A stretch of DNA of 6,122 bases from contig CAJXLR010000111.1 in NCBI GenBank assembly GCA_913056425.1, positions 1-6,122 of the forward strand, given 5' to 3'. This DNA comes from an uncultured Bacteroidota bacterium. Lineage in GTDB: Bacteria; Bacteroidota; Bacteroidia; NS11-12g; UBA9320. A program made the translations under genes and the position numbers. The notes under the pieces are model-generated. The model searched no databases. It had not been told where the DNA came from and saw nothing but the letters and a program-made list of their open reading frames with translations. Below, piece by piece: positions 1-5,536 of the stretch; the first letter of the stretch is position 1; each line of letters opens with the position of its first letter.

Positions 1-1
1 T

Positions 2-643
2 TTCGCGGCCATTATGGCTTGGGGCAATCGAACAACAATAATCAAAAAGTGTAGTGAGTTGATGGATCGGATGGACAATGCGCCATATGACTTTTTAACT
101 AGCTCGAATCAGCGCAGTTGGTCGCAATTAGAGGGTTTTGTTCACCGAACCATGAACGACACAGACATTCTTTATTTGTCTGAATTCTTAAGAAATTGGT
201 ACAAAAAGCATGATAGCCTGGAACCCGCATTTGGGAGCACGATATCCAAAACGGACTTAAACGTTAGGTCGGGGTTGGAAGGCTTTCATGAGTTAGTTTT
301 CTCGGGGAATACTATCTCAGAACGAACACGGAAACACATTGCTACACCCAAGAGAAAATCAGCGTGTAAGCGATTAAACATGTATTTACGTTGGATGGTG
401 AGGCATGATGATAATGGCGTTGATTTTGGGTTGTGGAAATCGATTAATACAGCGCAGCTCGTTTGCCCGTTAGACGTTCATGTTCAGAAAGTAGCACTAG
501 AATTGGGCTTACTCAAACGAAAGATTTCTGATTGGCGAGCTGCCGAAGAACTCACAGAGGCTTTAAAAGTGCTCGATCCGGCAGATCCGGTGAAGTACGA
601 CTATGCGTTGTTTGGCCTTGGAATAAGCAAGAAAAAGGCATAA
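2..643 (+). CDS. TIGR02757 / DUF2400 family protein, 5' end cut by window edge
   Basis: The frame is open from base 2 to the TAA at 641-643, giving 213 residues. The ATG at 14 is probably internal: the preceding in-frame codons (F-A-A-I) run straight into the family-typical 'MAWGNR' segment, and family members as I recall them are longer by some tens of residues at the N terminus. The family is widespread in Bacteroidota and its function is not established. The C-terminal half resembles the second half of HhH-GPD base-excision DNA glycosylases such as endonuclease III. A helix containing 'RWMVR' (visible residues about 129-134) is followed by 'PLDVHV' (156-161), which resembles the 'VDTHI' segment carrying the catalytic Asp; here that is Asp158. 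The protein then ends in a 'YALFGLG' segment (about 201-207) where endonuclease III has 'WLILHG'. The [4Fe-4S] cysteine motif that follows in endonuclease III is absent, and the protein stops 5 residues after GLGI. A role in DNA repair is therefore inference. The gene ends directly at a terminator. Confidence 0.85.
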   Translation, partial: FAAIMAWGNRTTIIKKCSELMDRMDNAPYDFLTSSNQRSWSQLEGFVHRTMNDTDILYLSEFLRNWYKKHDSLEPAFGSTISKTDLNVRSGLEGFHELVFSGNTISERTRKHIATPKRKSACKRLNMYLRWMVRHDDNGVDFGLWKSINTAQLVCPLDVHVQKVALELGLLKRKISDWRAAEELTEALKVLDPADPVKYDYALFGLGISKKKA

Positions 644-673
644 AAAAACCCAGTCCAACAGGACTGGGTTTTT
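644..673. terminator. Bidirectional Rho-independent terminator
   Basis: This is a perfect inverted repeat. The left arm is 644-656 (five A then CCCAGTCC), the loop is AACA (657-660), and the right arm is 661-673 (GGACTGGG then five T). The eight-pair GC-rich core flanked by A and T runs gives a U tract on either strand. It begins at the base right after the plus-strand TAA (641-643) and lies 15 bases beyond the minus-strand stop (689-691), so it can end both convergent transcripts. Confidence 0.93.
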
Positions 674-688
674 AGTTAACTGTATTTG

Positions 689-2740
689 TTACTTAACGGT
701 AACAGGCTTCATAAATAGACCTGCGTCTGTATTTAGCTGTACGTAGTAGATACCAGACGTAAGACCAGCAAGGTCAAGTGCGATATTTTGCTTACCAGCT
801 GTTAGCGTTCCCGCGTTCATGGTCGAAACAGTTTGACCAGATACATTTAAGATGTTTACGGTAACAGCGGATGTTTTTGTTAATTCAACTGAAACCGTTG
901 CAGACTCTGCAGCAGGGTTAGGGTAAACAATGAACAATCCCTCTTTCGTTAGGTCGATTACACCCACGTTAGACTGAGTAGCGTAAGTCGCTTGCAAAAC
1001 GTCTTTGGTGTCATTGTTTTGGATCCAAACGGCAACAAAAAGGTTTTCGAAATCCTCAACTGAGTGCGTCAAGTTGTGGTTAATCCAGTTAGCTTGAGAA
1101 CCATCAGCAGGTAATGTTCTGTCACCTTTGAAATCCCAAGTGTACGATCGTGTTACCTTGTTGTCTTTTGTCAAACTTCCCAAGTTGATACCTGATGCAC
1201 CTGTCATCATTTTCTTCATAACGTGAGTAAACTCAGATTCTCCGTTAGTTTTGATGTTGTCATACGTTACACGTTCCATAATGGCTGCGTGCAATGTATT
1301 GTTACCAGAGAAATCTGCAGCCGGGTCAATCTCAATTGACAATTCGACGTGCTTACCCCATTGTACCGTTGTAGCCGTGATGTCTACAAATGCTGGTTTG
1401 TTGGTAGCATCGGTATGCATCTGCGATGTAAACGAAGAAGCGTTTCCGTCCCATCCACCGTCGATTTCCATTCTAGGAATAGAGTTAATCGCATAGTAGG
1501 TACGACGTGCATTTGATTCTGCAGTGCAGTATGGATCACCGGTTCCAGGCCAGCTTTGCTGGTACTTGATGTACACACAATCATCTTCTTTACCATCGAT
1601 AACATTATGGAAGTTAGCGTTACCTGGGTTGCACGGACCACAAGTTGATGAGGTGAAGATTTCGTAAAGAGGCTTGCGAACGAATACTTTGTCGTGAACA
1701 GTAAACTCTGCATTTACTTCATCGTTATCAGTATTGGCGTCCATTTTACCATTAGGATTACTCGTCCAAATCTTAATTCCGTATTTCTGTGATACGGCAG
1801 GAGAGAATGGTGTTGCGTGATCAAAGCTGTAGTAGTCACCACTCGCAATATTTACACCGGTTACGTTCTGAGTTACCGTAGCACCACCATCAATGGAATA
1901 GTTCAAATCAAAGCTTTGAAGTGCATCTTTACCAATGTTTCTGATCTGACCCATAATCTTGATGTCACCATCGTCTTTTGCATAATCAGTGCTCAGATCT
2001 TGGCTAACCATCATGATGTCGTCGTTAGGCTGTGTTCCTTGAATAAAAGTGTAGTACACGTTGTCTACTGGTGTAGGATCGTTACCGGCGATACCTTGAA
2101 GTGACGGAGAACCGTTGATGCTGATAGCTGTAGTACCATCGATTTGGATACCGGCTGAAACAGCAGTTTTTCCGGTGCACTGTTGTCCAGCACTAGTAAC
2201 ACATTGGTTACGCTGGTCAACGATGTAAATGTTGTTCGTTCCTTCTTCAAGAACAATACTCCAGTAAGCCCATCCATTTTGAACGCCAGCGTTACCCGCT
2301 GTATTCATTTGAATCCAAAACTGACGATTTGGGTTAGAGCCAAATGTTTTTGTAACGATGTAGTCGTTTGCGCCGGTAGTTAAACCCCAGATAGCAATTG
2401 TATTATCCGGAATACCAGAATTAGGCAATGCTGACTGAGCTGTTCCAGGGAATGTGGTTGGGTTACCAAATGTTACGAATCCAGGAGCCACTTTACATGT
2501 AGTGTAATCTGTTCCATTAAAGTTGAACGTAAATGGAATAGTAACGTCACCAGACCAAGCTGTTGAAGGACCTGTAATTTGAGTAGTCCAACCTCCTGGC
2601 AAACCACCGCCAACAGGATACTCATTGTCCGTGTTAATGCCACCGGGGTTTTGCCCTAGATCCCAGCTCAAGTAGTAATACTGGGCATTAACAAATAAGC
2701 TCATGAATAGAGCCATCATTAAAATTGTAAACTTTTTCAT
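689..2740 (-). CDS. Omp28-like exported protein with CGPC thioredoxin-type site and T9SS type A sorting domain
   Basis: The protein has 683 residues. I chose the ATG at 2740 because it starts a clean signal peptide (MKKFTILMM... ending SLFVNA, cleavage likely before Gln20). The in-frame upstream TTG at 2773 would bury this signal and lies inside the likely promoter element. After the signal comes a glycine- and aromatic-rich beta module (about 20-235), then a CARDB/Ig-like stretch (about 240-350). An Omp28-type thioredoxin-like region follows (about 355-590) with the site STCGPC (Cys367, Cys370) and a candidate cis-Pro in 'SIPRM' (Pro422). The last 80 or so residues are a T9SS type A C-terminal domain, with 'YPNP' at 606-609 and 'SGIYYVQL' at 662-669, ending in KPVTVK. 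Family knowledge predicts Sec export to the periplasm and then T9SS delivery to the surface or medium. A thiol-disulfide or adhesive role is possible, but the substrate is unknown. Further cysteines (Cys82, 180, 188, 388, 405) could form structural disulfides. Its own promoter is likely in the gap at 2741-2827. Confidence 0.92.
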   Translation of the reverse strand: MKKFTILMMALFMSLFVNAQYYYLSWDLGQNPGGINTDNEYPVGGGLPGGWTTQITGPSTAWSGDVTIPFTFNFNGTDYTTCKVAPGFVTFGNPTTFPGTAQSALPNSGIPDNTIAIWGLTTGANDYIVTKTFGSNPNRQFWIQMNTAGNAGVQNGWAYWSIVLEEGTNNIYIVDQRNQCVTSAGQQCTGKTAVSAGIQIDGTTAISINGSPSLQGIAGNDPTPVDNVYYTFIQGTQPNDDIMMVSQDLSTDYAKDDGDIKIMGQIRNIGKDALQSFDLNYSIDGGATVTQNVTGVNIASGDYYSFDHATPFSPAVSQKYGIKIWTSNPNGKMDANTDNDEVNAEFTVHDKVFVRKPLYEIFTSSTCGPCNPGNANFHNVIDGKEDDCVYIKYQQSWPGTGDPYCTAESNARRTYYAINSIPRMEIDGGWDGNASSFTSQMHTDATNKPAFVDITATTVQWGKHVELSIEIDPAADFSGNNTLHAAIMERVTYDNIKTNGESEFTHVMKKMMTGASGINLGSLTKDNKVTRSYTWDFKGDRTLPADGSQANWINHNLTHSVEDFENLFVAVWIQNNDTKDVLQATYATQSNVGVIDLTKEGLFIVYPNPAAESATVSVELTKTSAVTVNILNVSGQTVSTMNAGTLTAGKQNIALDLAGLTSGIYYVQLNTDAGLFMKPVTVK

Positions 2741-2770
2741 TATATGCACTCTGTTTGTGTATGTTTTGGT

Positions 2771-2778
2771 CAAATGTA
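2771..2778 (-). promoter_or_regulatory. Putative Bacteroidota -7 promoter element (TACATTTG) of the Omp28-like gene
   Basis: On the minus strand the bases read TACATTTG, a full match to the Bacteroidota consensus TAnnTTTG. It lies 30 bases upstream of the ATG at 2740, which would give a leader of roughly 20-25 nt. No TTG is seen at the expected -33 distance, so the promoter is only partly supported. No Shine-Dalgarno sequence precedes the ATG; the bases just upstream are GTGCATATA. Confidence 0.5.
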
Positions 2779-2804
2779 AAACTTTTATTCATCTATAATC
2801 CTCT

Positions 2805-2831
2805 GTAAAATCTCATGTTTTAGATTTTTAC
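2805..2831. repeat. Imperfect A/T-rich inverted repeat at the 3' end of the operon
   Basis: GTAAAATCT (2805-2813) pairs with AGATTTTTAC (2822-2831) apart from one bulged base, around an 8-base spacer. It overlaps the stop codon of the thioredoxin-like gene (2828-2830). On the minus strand it could fold just after translation ends, but the stem is weak and no U tract follows it. It may be a weak terminator or 3'-end stabiliser, or simply chance in A/T-rich DNA. Confidence 0.3.
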
Positions 2832-3412
2832 AAAAGTGCGGCTAACTCTTGCTGTGTCGTGTCGCCTTTGTCTTTAGCGTACCATTGATGCAAGGCGAAC
2901 TTGAACTCTTCATTTGTTTGGCCTGAAACACCGTTCCTGTAATCTAAATACATCTGTTGAGCTTCATTTGGTCTAGGACCCCAGGTAAACAGAACGTTTT
3001 TATCCTCATCTAGAGCAATAAGTTTAGGAATTGACCTTCCGCCATTGGTTTTAAAATCATCCATGATGTCTATATGATCATCACGTAATATTAACCCAAG
3101 TTCAATCTGAGGAGAGGCTTCAGCCATTTTACTGATTATGGGTAAGTTTTGTGCTGCATCTCCACACCACGACTCGGTTAACACCAACCAAAATTGAGGT
3201 TTTTGGATGTTCTTTAGTTTCTCAAGGACCAATGGGTTGAGCTTAGACGTTTTGTTCAAACGTTTGAGTCGGCTAAAGTTGAGTTTTGTGTAGTTAACAA
3301 AGCTTTCGCTCTGGTTTTCACCGGTAGTTTTACCACCTTCAACTAACTGACGCATCATTTCCATGTATGCGTCAAAATACTGATAATCAGGAACCTGATG
3401 TTCGAATTTCAT
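2828..3412 (-). CDS. Thioredoxin-fold family protein (Thioredoxin_9-like) with single-cysteine WCGD site
   Basis: The protein has 194 residues, no signal peptide and no membrane segment, so it is predicted to be cytoplasmic. A helical N-terminal part (about 1-70) precedes a thioredoxin-like core. The core begins with a beta strand and 'TESWCGDAAQ' (80-89); the site is Trp82-Cys83-Gly84-Asp85. The candidate cis-Pro is Pro129 in 'SIPK', followed by a beta-hairpin ending in 'FTWGPRP'. Cys83 is the only cysteine in the protein, so it cannot run the usual dithiol cycle alone. It could use a monothiol mechanism, carry a persulfide, or form mixed disulfides with a partner. This W-C-G-D form is, to my knowledge, common in the Bacteroidota proteins annotated simply as thioredoxin family proteins. 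The ATG at 3412 is 2 nt after the desulfurase stop (TAA-AT-ATG), so it is probably the last, translationally coupled gene of the operon. The physiological partner is not known. Confidence 0.88.
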   Translation of the reverse strand: MKFEHQVPDYQYFDAYMEMMRQLVEGGKTTGENQSESFVNYTKLNFSRLKRLNKTSKLNPLVLEKLKNIQKPQFWLVLTESWCGDAAQNLPIISKMAEASPQIELGLILRDDHIDIMDDFKTNGGRSIPKLIALDEDKNVLFTWGPRPNEAQQMYLDYRNGVSGQTNEEFKFALHQWYAKDKGDTTQQELAALL

Positions 3413-3414
3413 AT

Positions 3415-4572
3415 TTAAACTCTCGCGACCGTTTTGTCGACGAGTTTTGCCAAAACTGACACAGCTTGATCTACATCTTCTTTAGTTGTAAATCTACCGA
3501 ATGAAAAACGAAGTGCTTTCCGGTCAGTAGGGTGACCGATAGCTTCCAGTACATGAGAGCCTTTGGCAGCCCCTGAATTGCAAGCAGACCCACCGGAACA
3601 GCAAATTCCTTCTATGTCCAGTTGGAATAGTAGAAGGTCGTTATTGTTTGTTGGAGGAACAGAACAACTCAACACCGTATAAAGAGATTTATCTGATTCT
3701 TCGCGACCATTAAATGAAATGCCTTCAACATGCTCGAGTAATTGCTCGCGCATGTACGACTTGATATTTTGAATTTGCTGTTCTTCTTCAACAACATGTT
3801 CAAAAGCTATTTCTAGCGCTTTAGCAAGTCCAACGATACCGATTACATTCTCGGTTCCCGCCCGATGACTTCGTTCTTGTCCACCACCGGTAATCATGGT
3901 TTTGATTGGTGCAGTGTTACGAACGTACAAGAAGCCAATACCTTTTGGGCCGTTTAACTTGTGTGCTGAGCAGGTAAGGAAATCCGCACCAAAGTCTTCG
4001 ACATTCAAATGATAGTGTCCCATGGTTTGAACCGTATCGCTATGGAACAAGCAATTGTTCTCCTTTGCGATTTCAGCAACTTTCTGGTAGGGTAGAAGTG
4101 TGCCTATTTCATTGTTGGCGTGCATCAAGCTAATCAGCGCTCCTTTGTGTTTCGACGCTAGTTCGCTAAGATGTTGTAAATCCACGTCACCTTTATCGTT
4201 AACGTTTACTAAATGAACCGTAGCCAAACCGTCTGCTTCCAGTTGTAGCGCAGTATCCAATACAGCCTTATGTTCTATGGGTGATGTTATAATATCGCTA
4301 ACACCCAAATCGTGGATAGCGCAGCGCAAAGCCATATTGTCGGCTTCTGTGCCACCAGAGGTGAATATTATTTCGTTGGCGCTTGCACTAATCGATTTTG
4401 CAATCTGTTTGCGTGCGGTTTCAACCACTGCACGTGCAGATCTACCTATGCTGTGGGATGCAGATGGGTTTCCATAGGTGGTTTTCATCACATCGCACAT
4501 AGCGTCTATTACACGCTCATCAAGCGGACTGGTTGCCGCATTATCCAAATATACTTTGTTGTTCGCTGACAT
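3415..4572 (-). CDS. Cysteine desulfurase family protein (NifS/IscS-like, PLP-dependent)
   Basis: The protein has 385 residues counted from the ATG at 4572, close to the usual family length. That start lies 2 nt after the upstream stop and opens with the typical 'VYLDNAATSP' segment. A longer in-frame TTG start at 4605 would add 11 atypical residues and overlap the previous gene, so I rejected it. Visible motifs are 'SGGTEADNMA' (about 72-81), 'SPIEHKA' with the conserved His101, 'HANNEIGTLLP' (about 151-161), 'HSDTVQT' with the cofactor-binding Asp179, 'SAHKLNGPKG' with the PLP-binding Lys205, and 'RAGTENV' (about 237-243). The mobile active-site loop is 'CCSGGSACNSG' with catalytic Cys331. 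The enzyme is expected to release sulfur from L-cysteine as an enzyme-bound persulfide, giving alanine. That sulfur can feed Fe-S clusters, thiolated tRNA or other cofactors. No isc or suf genes adjoin it here, so the acceptor is not shown, and I give no gene symbol because iscS, nifS and csd cannot be told apart from this window. Confidence 0.95.
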   Translation of the reverse strand: MSANNKVYLDNAATSPLDERVIDAMCDVMKTTYGNPSASHSIGRSARAVVETARKQIAKSISASANEIIFTSGGTEADNMALRCAIHDLGVSDIITSPIEHKAVLDTALQLEADGLATVHLVNVNDKGDVDLQHLSELASKHKGALISLMHANNEIGTLLPYQKVAEIAKENNCLFHSDTVQTMGHYHLNVEDFGADFLTCSAHKLNGPKGIGFLYVRNTAPIKTMITGGGQERSHRAGTENVIGIVGLAKALEIAFEHVVEEEQQIQNIKSYMREQLLEHVEGISFNGREESDKSLYTVLSCSVPPTNNNDLLLFQLDIEGICCSGGSACNSGAAKGSHVLEAIGHPTDRKALRFSFGRFTTKEDVDQAVSVLAKLVDKTVARV

Positions 4573-4574
4573 AA

Positions 4575-5465
4575 TTAACCAAAGTTTGCAGGGTTCAATG
4601 AGCAATATCCCATCACTTTGTAAGCGAGCTTAGCCAACACGTATTGAGAATGAATTTGGCCTTCAATTGGCGCACATTCAACTATATCAAACCCTACGAC
4701 TGTTTTAGTGCTGCAAATATGCCTCAATATTTGCAAAGTTGCATGATAACTGAGTCCTCCCGGCTCCGGCGTACCGACACCAGGAACAATAGCCGGATCT
4801 AGTCCATCTGCGTCTATGGTTATATATACCTCGTCCGTCAGATGATTCGCTATGTTCGCTGACATCTCTGCGATATCATCGATTTGATGTGCGTAATAAG
4901 TTAAGATGTTCGACGAGGAGCGAATGAGTTGGGCTTCCTCTTTACATTGCGCACGGATACCAACTTGGGCAATTTGCGGAGAATAATCGTTTATGCGAGC
5001 CATCACAGAAGCATGCGAATATGGATTGTCCTCGTAACTCTCACGTAAATCGCTGTGAGCGTCTATTTGCAGAATTGAAACGTTCGGATACTTGTCTCGC
5101 ATTGCTTCGAACAATCCAAGACTTACGGTATGTTCAGCACCTAAGCTGCAAACAAACTTGTTTTGATCTAAGTGCTCTTTCGTCTTGATGCGGATAAGAT
5201 CTAAGGCATCGCGGTCTGTCTTGTTTCCAAAATCGATGGCTTTCAGTGTCGCAATACCGTGATTATAACACAACTCGCGGTCTAATTCTTCATCATAAAA
5301 CTCGACATAATGCGAAGCTTCAATTATCGAAGCCGGCCCACGTGCAGACCCTTTGCCATAACTCGATGTATGCTCATATGGTATTTGCTGAATAACAATT
5401 TCGCTCTTGTCGTAATCCGGGCCATCATAACCTAAGAAATTATACTCACTAGATATTGTGTCCAT
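4575..5465 (-). CDS. speB: Ureohydrolase of the arginase/agmatinase family, probably agmatinase
   Basis: The protein has 296 residues counted from the ATG at 5465. An in-frame GTG at 5486 would add seven residues but overlaps the likely -7 promoter element, so the ATG is preferred. The binuclear manganese site of the family is complete: 'GAEH' (His112), 'DAHSD' (Asp135, His137, Asp139) and 'IDADGLDP' (Asp218, Asp220). 'YSHASVM' (His151) and the loop 'PGVGTPEPGG' (about 228-237) also fit the family. The N-terminal 'IPYEHTSSYGKG' and the C-terminal 'AKLAYKVMGY' resemble agmatinases more than true arginases. The likely reaction is agmatine to putrescine plus urea in the cytoplasm, in polyamine synthesis. 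Guanidinobutyrase or a related activity cannot be excluded, and no arginine decarboxylase gene lies in the window. One small departure is GAEH where many relatives have GGDH or GGEH. It is the first gene of a tight minus-strand operon with the desulfurase and the thioredoxin-like gene. Confidence 0.9.
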   Translation of the reverse strand: MDTISSEYNFLGYDGPDYDKSEIVIQQIPYEHTSSYGKGSARGPASIIEASHYVEFYDEELDRELCYNHGIATLKAIDFGNKTDRDALDLIRIKTKEHLDQNKFVCSLGAEHTVSLGLFEAMRDKYPNVSILQIDAHSDLRESYEDNPYSHASVMARINDYSPQIAQVGIRAQCKEEAQLIRSSSNILTYYAHQIDDIAEMSANIANHLTDEVYITIDADGLDPAIVPGVGTPEPGGLSYHATLQILRHICSTKTVVGFDIVECAPIEGQIHSQYVLAKLAYKVMGYCSLNPANFG

Positions 5466-5485
5466 TGTTAACTGGATAATTTCCA

Positions 5486-5493
5486 CAAATGTA
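5486..5493 (-). promoter_or_regulatory. Putative -7 promoter element (TACATTTG) of the ureohydrolase operon
   Basis: On the minus strand the bases read TACATTTG, again matching TAnnTTTG and identical to the element before the Omp28-like gene; both sit in the shared 9-mer TTACATTTG. It lies 20 bases upstream of the ATG at 5465, giving a short leader of roughly 10-17 nt. No TTG is found at the expected -33 distance. No Shine-Dalgarno sequence is visible before the ATG. Confidence 0.5.
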
Positions 5494-5494
5494 A

Positions 5495-5522
5495 TTGCGG
5501 TATGTAGGCGTTTGTATATTTG
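5495..5522 (+). promoter_or_regulatory. Putative divergent promoter (TTG ... TATATTTG) of the lipoprotein gene
   Basis: TATATTTG at 5515-5522 matches TAnnTTTG on the plus strand, and a TTG at 5495-5497 lies 17 bases upstream, slightly closer than the usual -33/-7 spacing. The next start codon is the ATG at 5537, so the leader would be only about 10 nt, A-rich and without a Shine-Dalgarno sequence. It lies back to back with the minus-strand element at 5486-5493, so the two polymerase sites would overlap. Confidence 0.5.
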
Positions 5523-5536
5523 GTGAAAAGAAAACC

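Noticed and set aside
1251..1496. Plus-strand open frame of 81 codons inside the Omp28-like gene
   Set aside because: It lies antisense within a gene with a clear signal peptide, CGPC site and sorting domain. Its product has no recognisable motif or start context.
1384..1713. Minus-strand open frame of 109 codons in another frame of the Omp28-like gene
   Set aside because: It is fully contained in the real coding frame, and its translation has low-complexity Ser/Thr/Leu composition typical of a shadow frame.
1817..2383. Further short frames on both strands inside the Omp28-like gene (1817-2104 +, 2065-2277 -, 2183-2383 +)
   Set aside because: All lie within a well-supported gene and show no family motif, promoter or ribosome-binding context.
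2805..2831. Inverted repeat considered as a Rho-independent terminator for the three-gene operon
   Set aside because: The stem is A/T-rich with a bulge and is not followed by a U tract on the minus strand, so it is listed only as a weak repeat.
4277..4569. Two plus-strand frames antisense to the 5' part of the cysteine desulfurase
   Set aside because: The opposite strand encodes conserved desulfurase motifs; these frames are their antisense shadows.
4573..4605. TTG start at 4605 for the cysteine desulfurase, overlapping the ureohydrolase gene
   Set aside because: The added 11 residues do not match the family start, whereas the ATG at 4572 directly precedes the conserved 'VYLDNAATSP' segment.
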